From positions 1 to 16,383 of the forward strand of contig CAZVYG010000102.1 of NCBI GenBank assembly GCA_964631605.1: a DNA stretch of 16,383 nucleotides, written 5' to 3'. A model generated the notes under the pieces. It made no database searches and had not been told where the DNA came from. It saw only the letters and a program-made list of their open reading frames with translations. Both the position numbers and the translations under genes were made by a program. The stretch is from JARKQH01 sp964631605 (GTDB lineage: Bacteria > Verrucomicrobiota > Verrucomicrobiia > Limisphaerales > UBA8199). Positions 8,039-15,635 of the stretch are shown in pieces. The stretch's first letter is position 1. Each line of letters begins with the position of its first letter.

Positions 8039-8995
8039 ATCATACGCAACCTCGGGCTGGCGACCTGTGTCTTTGTCGCTGCCGCGTCAGACGCGGCTGT
8101 CGGCGCCGGGACAGGCGCGACGAAACCCAACATGATTATCGTGCTCCCCCACGACCTGGGACAATACCTGCACTGTTATGGCGTCAAGACCGTGCGCACG
8201 CCGAATCTCGACGCGTTTGCCGCTCAGGGCGTGCGTTTTGCGCGATCCTTCTGCACTTCCCCTGGCTGCACGCCGTCCCGCGCCTCGCTATTTACCGGCC
8301 GGTATCCCCACAGCAATGGCGCCATGGGATTGGCGCACGGCAACTTCGGCTGGGACCTGCACGGCCGCGAAAAGCATCTCGCCCAGTTCCTCAATGAGGC
8401 GGGCTATGCCACGGTCGCCTCCGGTGTCGTGCACGAAACGCATTCCGGGGCGGAACGATGTGGCTATGAAAAGCACAGAAACATCAAGAACCCCGATGAG
8501 CTTACCACCGCCGCCATTGAAGAATTGAAACGGCTCGCTGCGGGCAACCAACCCTTTTATCTCTATGCCGGCTACGTCGAGCCGCACCGCTTGCCCTATG
8601 CCAAAGGGCCGGATCAACCTCCCGAAGGTCATGGCTTTCCCGGCCCGCAGCGCAGCATCCGCACGGAATCCCACAAGCTCATTGCCAACTTCTCCACCGC
8701 CCTCTCGTTTCAGGATCCCTCGCAGCGGCGGCGGCCCAAATCCGACCCTCTCACGCCCGAATACCCCGCACTGGCCTTTCACCCGCATTTGGAACTCTAT
8801 GATCTCACCCGCGACCCCTGGGAGCAGGTGAACCTCGCCAACCAGCCGGAGCACTCGTCGGTGCGCAGCGAACTGGCTCGCCGGCTCCACCAGCAGATGG
8901 TCGCCACCGAGGATCCGTTGTTGCGCGGCGCGGTTACCTCGCCGCAACATGAAACCACACTCAGGCTGCTGCGGGGCGACCCGTCGGGCAAGTGA
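8039..8995 (+). CDS. Sulfatase (heparan N-sulfatase-like) with lost start and missing central region
   Basis: A sulfatase resembling the SGSH-like S1 group, but only 318 codons are visible where about 450-520 are expected. The frame enters from the N gap as a signal-peptide-like stretch (LGLATCVFVAAASDAA), then KPNMIIVLPHDLGQYLHCYG, where the first metal-ligand Asp of the usual pair reads His. The start probably lies at 8002-8014 or inside the gap; ATG 8132 is an internal Met at the end of the first beta strand. The FGly site CTPSR is at 8267-8281, followed by ASLFTGRYPHSNG. After YVEPHR (8579-8590) the protein passes within about 20 residues to RSIRTESHKLIANF (from 8651), which belongs to the C-terminal subdomain. 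The stretch between, which normally carries the (T)DHG metal-binding motif and catalytic Lys, is absent. Normal C-terminal ELYDLTRDPWEQVNLA follows. It is likely inactive, or a misassembly. Confidence 0.8.
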   Translation: MIRNLGLATCVFVAAASDAAVGAGTGATKPNMIIVLPHDLGQYLHCYGVKTVRTPNLDAFAAQGVRFARSFCTSPGCTPSRASLFTGRYPHSNGAMGLAHGNFGWDLHGREKHLAQFLNEAGYATVASGVVHETHSGAERCGYEKHRNIKNPDELTTAAIEELKRLAAGNQPFYLYAGYVEPHRLPYAKGPDQPPEGHGFPGPQRSIRTESHKLIANFSTALSFQDPSQRRRPKSDPLTPEYPALAFHPHLELYDLTRDPWEQVNLANQPEHSSVRSELARRLHQQMVATEDPLLRGAVTSPQHETTLRLLRGDPSGK

Positions 8996-11235
8996 GGCAT
9001 CGGACTTGGCCCAGCCGGCACCCGTTTGCGAAAGCCATTCAACCCACCATTGTGAAACTGGTTCTTGCTCTTTGTTTTCTCTACTCCTTCCTGGGCTCGC
9101 GGGCTCCCGCAGCCGACGGGGCCGACTACCACCGGCGCGTCGCCACCGTAACCAGCACACCCGGCTGTGTCGCGTTCTGGGACTTCGTGAAGCGCGAGCC
9201 GGCGGGCGCCCGCCGCTTCACCGCGCACGTTCCGCCCGGTCAGACTAATGAGTACGCCCTCGACGCCGGCAATTACGTAAGGGAATATTGGGGTGAGGGT
9301 CGCGAAGCCACCTACGCGGACTTTCCCCTGCTCGGCCGCGGGCCTTTTGGGCAAGCCGTCCGCATTTGCAGCGAGGAGGACCCAACGTTTCGTCCGCTGC
9401 TTTTTGTCTCCCGGGCCCGGCTGCATGATTCACCGCTGGACATCAAGGGGAGCAACCGTTCGGTGACCGTTGTCGTGTGGGCCATTCGCGAGAGTGGCAA
9501 CCACGCGCTGGCCGGCATCTGGCACGAGGGAACGGATTTGAAGCAAGCCAGCACCACCAACATCCAGCGCGCCGTACGTGGCCAGCGGCAATACGGCCTC
9601 TTTGCCGGGCTGAACAAGCCCGGTTCGGCCTGCGGGCATGTGTCCGAGAACGGTGCAGGTTCCTTCGCCCATAAGTATGCCATGCACAAGTGCAATTCCG
9701 GCGAGGAGGCGCCAGCGGTGCCGGCAAATTCTCCGCCGGAGGTGCTGGACCAGGCTTGGCAGTGCTTCGCCATGACCTTCGACCATGAGCGGAACGAGTT
9801 GACGGGCTGGCTGAACGGAAAGGCGACGGAACGCTGGCAAGAGAATGTCAAACTCGCCCTCCCACCGGTTTACAAGGCCTGGTTGCAAGGCGAACTCCAC
9901 CGCCGCCCCGGCCGGCAGCCCGGCGAGGATGCAAGCTACCCGGCGGATCAGTTTTACAACCCACCCGAAGGAAAGCCGCTGTCCGTTCGGCAGCTCCGCC
10001 AAACCGCGGAAGAGCGAGTTGAGCTGCACGAGTTCCCATATACCCGCGTGGAAGTAGTCTGGCGCCGGGGCGAGGAGGGGAAGTTTGCCATCGCCAGCCG
10101 CGACCTCGCAGCGGTCTGCCTGAATCCCTGGTGGTTCCCTCATGACCTGTATGCGCCGCCGGACGCTTCCGTGGGCGCCCCCTTCACGATCGGTCGCGTC
10201 ATCCACAGCTCGCGCAGCGTCGGCTTCACCGGCTGGATCGGCGGCGTGGCCGTCTTCGATCGCGCGTTGAATCCGCAGGAGATGGCCACCCTTTCCGACC
10301 TCGGCCGCGGAGACCCGATTGCGGTTCCGTCAGCCGCCGCCCGGATTCCATCGGTGATCTTCGATACAGACATGGGGTCCGACTGTGACGACGCCGGAGC
10401 GCTGGCGGTGCTGCACGCGCTGGCGGACGCCAGTGAGATCCGCATCCTGGGGGTCATCTTCAGCAGCGGGAGGAACAAGTTCGGCGTCGGCACCTGCGAC
10501 GCCATCAACACCTGGTACGGGCGCGGGGACCTTCCGTTGGGGCAGTACAAAGGCACTGATGTGGGCGACCCCACGGACTCCTATACGCGAAGCATCGCCA
10601 TCCGCACCAATGTCTTTGGGCACGACACGGTGGACGACGCCCCCGAACTGGTCTCCGTTTATCGAAGCATTCTGGAGCCACAGCCAGACCGGAGCGTGAC
10701 GATTCTCACCGTCGGACATCCGCACGGCCTGGTGCACCTGATGCGGGACCAGCGGGGCATGCACCTGGTGCGCGCCAAAGTGGAGCGGTGGGTGGCCATG
10801 GGGATGGGCGGCTGGAACTTCGAGCAGTGTGGGATGTCAGCCTATTCCGAGGAACTGCTGAGGAACTGGCCGGCGCCCTTCTACCTGTCGCCTGCCGGCG
10901 CGGACATCATCACGGGCAACCGGCTGCTGCCCAAGACTCCCGACCACAACCCGGTCCGTGAGGCTTATCGCCTGTGGAGAACGGCCCTGGCCGACGGTCG
11001 CTCCAGTTGGGACCAGGTCGCCACGCTTTTCGTGGCCCGGCCGGCTTTGTTCAAGGTGGAACACCATGGCCGCGTCGAACGCACCCCGGAGGGGCCGATT
11101 GTCTGGAACGCGAAGGTGGATAATCCGAGGCATTATTTGGTTACGCCAGACATTCCTCACCCACAGATGGCGGGAATCATCGAGGAATTGATGGCGCGTC
11201 CTCCCAAAGCCCGGGCCCTCCCAGAGCAACGCTAG
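8992..11235 (+). CDS. Secreted LamG + nucleoside hydrolase-like fusion protein
   Basis: A 747-residue secreted two-domain protein. GTG 8992 overlaps the sulfatase TGA (GTGA), suggesting translational coupling. GTG 9052 (MKLVLALCF...) is an equally good start with a shorter n-region. The hydrophobic segment is residues 23-35, with cleavage near Ala40-41. Residues about 59-435 look like a concanavalin A/LamG-type lectin domain, opening with CVAFWDF (59-65) and closing with GFTGWIGGVAVFDRALNPQE (411-430). Residues about 453-747 look like an inosine-uridine nucleoside hydrolase: VIFDTDMGSDCDDAGAL has the Asp cluster (458, 460, 464, 466, 467) that binds Ca2+ and ribose in that family. Later blocks VTILTVGHPHG and NWPAPFYLSP also fit. 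Family members cleave N-ribosidic bonds. In a secreted lectin fusion inside a glycan locus, the real substrate may be different. Confidence 0.85.
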   Translation: MRHRTWPSRHPFAKAIQPTIVKLVLALCFLYSFLGSRAPAADGADYHRRVATVTSTPGCVAFWDFVKREPAGARRFTAHVPPGQTNEYALDAGNYVREYWGEGREATYADFPLLGRGPFGQAVRICSEEDPTFRPLLFVSRARLHDSPLDIKGSNRSVTVVVWAIRESGNHALAGIWHEGTDLKQASTTNIQRAVRGQRQYGLFAGLNKPGSACGHVSENGAGSFAHKYAMHKCNSGEEAPAVPANSPPEVLDQAWQCFAMTFDHERNELTGWLNGKATERWQENVKLALPPVYKAWLQGELHRRPGRQPGEDASYPADQFYNPPEGKPLSVRQLRQTAEERVELHEFPYTRVEVVWRRGEEGKFAIASRDLAAVCLNPWWFPHDLYAPPDASVGAPFTIGRVIHSSRSVGFTGWIGGVAVFDRALNPQEMATLSDLGRGDPIAVPSAAARIPSVIFDTDMGSDCDDAGALAVLHALADASEIRILGVIFSSGRNKFGVGTCDAINTWYGRGDLPLGQYKGTDVGDPTDSYTRSIAIRTNVFGHDTVDDAPELVSVYRSILEPQPDRSVTILTVGHPHGLVHLMRDQRGMHLVRAKVERWVAMGMGGWNFEQCGMSAYSEELLRNWPAPFYLSPAGADIITGNRLLPKTPDHNPVREAYRLWRTALADGRSSWDQVATLFVARPALFKVEHHGRVERTPEGPIVWNAKVDNPRHYLVTPDIPHPQMAGIIEELMARPPKARALPEQR

Positions 11236-11499
11236 CGGTCCGGTCCGGCCGGTGGACTGAATGGCGCCGCGGGGTGTTGAGTTCGCAGCCAGGCCCCGGG
11301 CCGTTAAGGTGTCCGTTGCAGGCCCCCTGAGGCTGTTCACCCTCTCGCCAACATAACAAGGGCGCCGCTTGCCGGCGAATCAAACCTCTCGGCAGGGGGG
11401 TCAGCGAAAGGACTTGGAAACCAGGGCTGGCGGCCGGAGTCAAGCGCCCGAGTGCCACCCCGTCAAATCCAATGGACAGCCGCCCGCGACTGGGTCATT

Positions 11500-11516
11500 C
11501 TGAGACCGGCACTCAG
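11500..11516 (+). promoter_or_regulatory. Small inverted repeat adjoining the xylulokinase RBS
   Basis: CTGAG (11500-11504) and CTCAG (11512-11516) form a 5-bp stem with a 7-base loop, ending directly at the TAAGG ribosome binding site. It could be an operator half-site pair or a translation-modulating hairpin. A 5-bp stem is also expected by chance, so confidence is low. Confidence 0.2.
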
Positions 11517-11521
11517 TAAGG
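11517..11521 (+). promoter_or_regulatory. Ribosome binding site of xylulokinase
   Basis: TAAGG, 7 bases before ATG 11529. It is one of the few recognisable Shine-Dalgarno sequences in this window and supports the chosen start. Confidence 0.6.
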
Positions 11522-11528
11522 TCTTGTT

Positions 11529-13061
11529 ATGAGAACATTGATTATTGGCCTGGACAGCGGCACGCAATCCACCAAGGCGCTGGTCATTGACGCCCGCGAC
11601 GGGCGCGTCCTTTCCTCCGCCGCGCAGGAGTACGACCTCATCCCCCACCTGCCGCCGGGCGCCAAAGAGCAGCACCCGCACACGTGGCGCGACGCCGCCG
11701 CGGCCGCCATCCGCCGCGCGCTTCGTCAAGCCAAGGCCGCGGGGTCCGAAGTCAAGGCCATCGGCGTGAGCGGCCAGCAGCACGGTTTTGTGGCTCTGGA
11801 CAAGAATGGCGAGGTAATCCGCCCGGCCAAGCTGTGGTGCGACACGACGACGGCCGCCGAATGCGAAGAGATCATGGAGCGGCTTGGGGGCCAGAAAAAG
11901 ACCGTGCGGCTCCTGGGTAACGCGGTGCTGCCCGGGTTCACCGCCTCGAAGATTCTGTGGCTCAAGAAGCATGAACCCAAGCATTACCAGCGCCTGACCA
12001 CGGTGCTGCTGCCGCACGATTACCTGAATTTCTGGCTCACCGGCGAGCGGGTGATGGAGTATGGGGACGCCAGCGGCACGGCGCTTCTGGATGTGCGGAA
12101 GCGGAAATGGTGCGCCGAGGCGCTGGCCGCGATTGACCCGGCGCTGGTGGAAAAACTGCCGCCGCTGATCCCCAGCGACCGGCCGGCCGGCCGCCTCCAG
12201 GCTACGACCGCCCGGCAGTTGGATTTGAACCCGGGCGTGCTGGTCAGCGCCGGCGGGGGAGACAACATGATGGGGGCCATCGGCACCGGCAACACGCGCG
12301 AGGGGGTGATCACCGCCAGTCTCGGAACCAGCGGCACCATCTATGCCTGCGCGGAAAAACCCGTGGTGGATCCCCAGGGCGAAATCGCCGCCTTCTGCGA
12401 TTCCACCAACCGGTGGCTGCCGTTGCTCTGCACCATGAACGTCACCGTCGCCACGGAAATGGTGCGCGAGGATTTCGGCTGGTCGCACGAAAAGTTCGCG
12501 GCGGAATCCAGCCGCATCCCCGCCGGGAGCAATGGCCTGTTGCTGCTGCCGTACTTCGAAGGCGAGCGGACTCCCAACGTGCCCGACGGCACCGGCGTAT
12601 GGTTCGGTGTCAATGGCCGCACCTTCGATGCCGGGCATTTCGCGCGCGCCTCGATGGAAGGGGTGACCCTGGGCATGAACTACGGTTTGCGCCGGCTGAC
12701 CGATCTGGGCGTGCAACCGACACAGATTCGCGCCACCGGCGGCGGGTCCCGCTCCCGGGTCTGGCGTCAAATCATGGCCGATATTTTCAATGCCGAAGTG
12801 GTCACGCTCAAGGTTGGCGAAGGCGCCGCCTACGGGGCCGCCCTCCAAGCGCTCTGGTGCTGGCGCCTGGAGCAGGGCGAAACCCTCGCCATCAGCGACC
12901 TGACCGACCGCTTCGTCGAAGTCAACCGCTCGGAAACCGCGGAGCCCAACCCGCAAAACGTCGAGGTCTATCGCGAGCTGCAGTCCCTCCAGGATCAACT
13001 CTCCCTCTCGCTGCGCGACCTGTTCCGCGAGCATCGGGCCTTTGTCACGCGCCGGTCCTGA
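11529..13061 (+). CDS. xylB: Xylulokinase (FGGY carbohydrate kinase)
   Basis: Cytoplasmic kinase of 510 residues, a normal length, phosphorylating D-xylulose to xylulose 5-phosphate with ATP for entry into the pentose phosphate pathway. The N-terminal ATPase-fold motif GLDSGTQSTK is at 7-16. GQQHG at 82-86 corresponds to the substrate-contacting M-Q-H region of E. coli XylB. HDYLNFWLTG (163-172) and SGTALLDVRKRKW (182-194) are typical of xylulokinases. GGGDNMMGAIG (242-252) holds the likely catalytic base Asp245. SLGTSGTI (264-271) begins the second half, and ATGGGSRSRVWRQIMADIFN is the FGGY C-terminal signature. There is no signal peptide. Other FGGY members (gluconate, fuculokinase, ribulokinase) are less likely given these motifs. 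It fits downstream use of xylose released by the upstream GH39-like enzyme, but no xylose isomerase is present in the window. Confidence 0.92.
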   Translation: MRTLIIGLDSGTQSTKALVIDARDGRVLSSAAQEYDLIPHLPPGAKEQHPHTWRDAAAAAIRRALRQAKAAGSEVKAIGVSGQQHGFVALDKNGEVIRPAKLWCDTTTAAECEEIMERLGGQKKTVRLLGNAVLPGFTASKILWLKKHEPKHYQRLTTVLLPHDYLNFWLTGERVMEYGDASGTALLDVRKRKWCAEALAAIDPALVEKLPPLIPSDRPAGRLQATTARQLDLNPGVLVSAGGGDNMMGAIGTGNTREGVITASLGTSGTIYACAEKPVVDPQGEIAAFCDSTNRWLPLLCTMNVTVATEMVREDFGWSHEKFAAESSRIPAGSNGLLLLPYFEGERTPNVPDGTGVWFGVNGRTFDAGHFARASMEGVTLGMNYGLRRLTDLGVQPTQIRATGGGSRSRVWRQIMADIFNAEVVTLKVGEGAAYGAALQALWCWRLEQGETLAISDLTDRFVEVNRSETAEPNPQNVEVYRELQSLQDQLSLSLRDLFREHRAFVTRRS

Positions 13062-13288
13062 CGCGTCTCGAAAGCGCGCCGTTGCTGCGTGATTGCCAGA
13101 TGGCGTGGGCAATACCCCCGCCTCTCGCAACAAGGACTCACGGGGAGAGCACCTACAACCATTTTGCGGGCGCGGTGTTCTTGCTAACGAGACGGTTTCA
13201 GGTTAACGATAATCATTTGAGCAAAGAAGCCCCGGTTGCGCGCGACGCCGGCCCGCGGGGCGCAACCCAAAGGGCGTCAGGCAGAAAT
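13062..13288 (+). other. Intergenic region before the IPT/TIG gene
   Basis: 227 bases with no convincing gene; an open frame crosses it from inside xylulokinase, but its composition is that of a shadow frame until ATG 13289. A poor promoter-like pair, TTGCTA (13181-13186) with TAACGA (13204-13209, 17-base spacer), is the best seen. A weak AGG (13279-13281) lies 7 bases before the start. Confidence 0.3.
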
Positions 13289-15406
13289 ATGCATCGTCGT
13301 TTGAGTTTAATCGGAACCACGCTGGGGATGATGGCACCCGGCGTGTTGTCCGCAGCCAGCATTACCTCCTTCACGCCAACCTATGGCGCCGCCGGGGACC
13401 CAGGCTACATCAGCATTTACGGCTCAGGCTTTTATCCCGGAACGCTGGATGTGCGTTTTAATGGCGTTCAGGACCCCACAGCAGTGGCGACCCTGGCGGA
13501 CGGCACGCTGATCCAGGCCCGGGTGCCCGCGGGCGCGCCTCTTGGCCCTGGGCGGATCCGTATCCGGGTCGGTTCCAGTGCCTGGGCTGAGAGCCTGCAG
13601 GATTTCACTGTGATCGGCCCCGGCCCTTATGTTCACTCGTTCAGTCCGACAAGCGGTTCAGCCGGAGCCCTGGTAACGCTGACCGGCGCGCATTTTGCAG
13701 GCGTGACCAACGTCACCTTCAATGGCAAGCCCGTCACCAACCCCCTCCCGCCCCCTTCCGACACGCAAATGCAGGTCAATGCGCCGGCGGGGGTGACCAC
13801 CGGCCCGATTACCCTTCGCTCGGCCAAAGGCGTTTTTACCACCTCAAACTTCTATGTGCCGCCGGTCCTTGCCGGCTTTTTGCCAACGACCGGCCGGGCC
13901 GGCACGAACGTCATCATCACGGGCGCCAACCTTGTAGGAACGACCTCCGTGCTGTTTGGGGGGCCGGGCGGCAGCTACAGCCTTCCGGCGACAAGTTTCA
14001 CCGTGCTGAGCAATGGCGCCCTGCAGGTGACCGTGCCCGTCGGCGCGTACACGGGTGCGTTGCGCGTCGAGACGCCTGCCGGGGCGGCGACTGCCACCAG
14101 CAATTTCGTGGTCCAACCGCTCATCCAGGGTTTCTCGCCAACTTCAGGCGGTGTCAACACCCCGGTATTGATTACGGGAGCCAACTTGAACGTCGGAACG
14201 CCGACGATCCGGTTCAACGGCGTGACCGCCTCGGTCGCGGGTGTCAGCTTTGGTCAATTGACCGCTTATGTGCCGGCGACGGCCACCACCGGTCCCCTCT
14301 CGGTTCAAACCACCCATGGCAGTTACACCACCCCCGACAAGTTCTATGTTCCTCCGACCATCACCAGTTTTACCCCCAATACCAGCGCTCCCGGCAGTCG
14401 CATTACCGTCACGGGCCAGAACTTTACCGACGCCACCACCGTCAGTTTCAACAGCCAGCCGGCCGCGGCGTTTTTCGTAACGAACAACACGAGCTTGGGA
14501 GCGGTCGTGCCGGCGGGAGTGACCACGGGCCCGCTGACGGTCATCACACCAGGCGGCCTGGCCACCAGCGCGCTGCTTTTTTACGCCGCGCCCATCATCA
14601 GCGATTTTATTCCCACTCACGGCGTGCCGGGAACGGTCGTAACCTTGACCGGCCAGAATTTTGTCGGCGCCACCCAGGTGCAGTTCAACGGCGTGGCGGC
14701 CGCGAGCTTCACGGTGGTCAACAACACCACCCTGCAAGCAACGGTGCCGGCCGGCGCGCAGAACGGGCCGATCACTGTTGTCGCACCGGGGGGCACCGCG
14801 CAGTCTGCCAGCCCATTTTTATTGGACTACACCAGCGACCTCTCGGTTACCATCACCGCCGACCCGGACCCGGTTTGGATCACCAGCAACCTCGTCTTTA
14901 CCATCGTGGCTGCCAACGGCGGCACCTTCGCCGCCGCCAACACGCTCCTGACCAACACGCTGCCGCCCACCGTGACTTTTCGCTCCGCCCACAGCTCTCA
15001 GGGAACCGTCGCCCACCAAAACGGGCAGGTCATTGCCAACCTTGGCCTGTTGAACCTCAATTCCGCAGCGACGGTTACCGTCACGGTGACCCCGCAATCC
15101 GCCGGTTCCCTCCAAAGCCAGGCCAACGTGGCCAGCGATTATCCCGATCCCCAACCATCCAACAATTCGGCCAGTGTCACGACGACGGTCATGTCCCTGC
15201 CCCTCTTAAGCATCCGCCAGATGCCTCCCGACCGCGTGCGCGTGGCCTGGCCATTGGACCTCGCCAGCTACCTGCCGGAGTACAACGCCGACCTTTCGAC
15301 GACAAATTGGCTTTCCGCAACCTCGCCGGTAGTCTCCGTCGGCAATGAACGGGTGATGGTCGAGACGAATATCGGCAAGGGCCGGTTCTACCGCCTAAAG
15401 CGTTAG
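13289..15406 (+). CDS. Secreted protein with six IPT/TIG repeats, DUF11-like domain and verrucomicrobial-type C-terminal tail
   Basis: A 705-residue exported protein. ATG 13289 starts a signal peptide (MHRRLSLIGTTLGMMAPGVLSA, cleaved near Ala22-23). Six immunoglobulin-like IPT/TIG repeats follow, beginning at residues 25, 115, 194, 279, 358 and 436, each about 78-90 long. The repeat pattern is I-x-S/G/D-F-x-P-x-x-G, then V-T-L/I-T-G-x-N-F, V-x-F-N-G, and V-P-A-G-x-x-x-G-P-L/I. Residues about 517-634 (DLSVTITADPDPVW through ANVASDYPDPQPSNNSASV) match a DUF11/CARDB-like surface domain. The tail 636-705 has VRVAWP, DLSTTNW and RFYRLKR, a pattern I know from the C-termini of many exported Verrucomicrobia proteins. 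There is no catalytic domain, so a structural, adhesive or glycan-contacting surface role is likely. The function is not established. Confidence 0.85.
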   Translation: MHRRLSLIGTTLGMMAPGVLSAASITSFTPTYGAAGDPGYISIYGSGFYPGTLDVRFNGVQDPTAVATLADGTLIQARVPAGAPLGPGRIRIRVGSSAWAESLQDFTVIGPGPYVHSFSPTSGSAGALVTLTGAHFAGVTNVTFNGKPVTNPLPPPSDTQMQVNAPAGVTTGPITLRSAKGVFTTSNFYVPPVLAGFLPTTGRAGTNVIITGANLVGTTSVLFGGPGGSYSLPATSFTVLSNGALQVTVPVGAYTGALRVETPAGAATATSNFVVQPLIQGFSPTSGGVNTPVLITGANLNVGTPTIRFNGVTASVAGVSFGQLTAYVPATATTGPLSVQTTHGSYTTPDKFYVPPTITSFTPNTSAPGSRITVTGQNFTDATTVSFNSQPAAAFFVTNNTSLGAVVPAGVTTGPLTVITPGGLATSALLFYAAPIISDFIPTHGVPGTVVTLTGQNFVGATQVQFNGVAAASFTVVNNTTLQATVPAGAQNGPITVVAPGGTAQSASPFLLDYTSDLSVTITADPDPVWITSNLVFTIVAANGGTFAAANTLLTNTLPPTVTFRSAHSSQGTVAHQNGQVIANLGLLNLNSAATVTVTVTPQSAGSLQSQANVASDYPDPQPSNNSASVTTTVMSLPLLSIRQMPPDRVRVAWPLDLASYLPEYNADLSTTNWLSATSPVVSVGNERVMVETNIGKGRFYRLKR

Positions 15407-15467
15407 GCGGAAGTTATTCGCAAGTTTCGTCCGTACTATATCGGATTGATTTTTTGGATAAAACCGG

Positions 15468-15617
15468 CATGATACGACTGCACTCATGTACGGGGCGCCA
15501 CGCGCCAAGAGTGCCTGCGGTAATGCTTTTCAAGAGGGGAAAGTTTTTCCGCTGTGGATGCCGGCTTTTACTATACTAACCCTCTAACCAGCGCGGCTGT
15601 TGGCGCTGGTTTTTTTT
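15468..15617 (+). ncRNA. Candidate structured small RNA or long 3' UTR
   Basis: Three successive hairpins are visible on the + strand. The first is GCACTC/GAGTGC (15480-15485 with 15509-15514) enclosing GGCGC/GCGCC (15494-15498 with 15502-15506). The second is GGAAA/TTTCC (15538-15542 with 15546-15550). The third is the terminator at 15586-15617. A promoter-like TTGATT (15446-15451), 16 bases, CATGAT (15468-15473) lies just upstream and would give a transcript of about 140 bases. No convincing small ORF is present. It may equally be the 3' untranslated region of the IPT/TIG mRNA. It matches no RNA family I recognise. Confidence 0.3.
15586..15617 (+). terminator. Rho-independent terminator
   Basis: AACCAGCGC (15586-15594) pairs perfectly with GCGCTGGTT (15603-15611) around an 8-base loop, and is followed by a run of eight T (15610-15617) and a second T-run (15621-15626). 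The U-tract is on the + transcript only, so it ends rightward transcription before the convergent msrA gene. Confidence 0.85.
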
Positions 15618-15635
15618 GCCTTTTTTCAGGGCAGT

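Larger units (their letters stand above)
11236..11528 (+). other. Intergenic region before xylulokinase
   Basis: 293 GC-rich bases without a convincing gene. I see no tRNA, repeat array or terminator with a T-run. The only ordered element is CTGAG/CTCAG at 11500-11516, directly before the xylulokinase ribosome binding site. The length is enough for a separate promoter, so xylulokinase may be its own transcription unit. Confidence 0.5.

Noticed and set aside
11463..13133. Long minus-strand open frame (about 556 codons) opposite xylulokinase
   Set aside because: Its complement is a clear xylulokinase with all motifs. The minus frame reads as low-complexity Gly/Arg/Ala sequence with no domain, as expected in GC-rich DNA.
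12413..13288. Upstream extension of the IPT/TIG frame to position 12413
   Set aside because: It overlaps xylulokinase in another frame, is rich in Arg/Ala/Gly without domains, and would bury the clear signal peptide starting at 13289.
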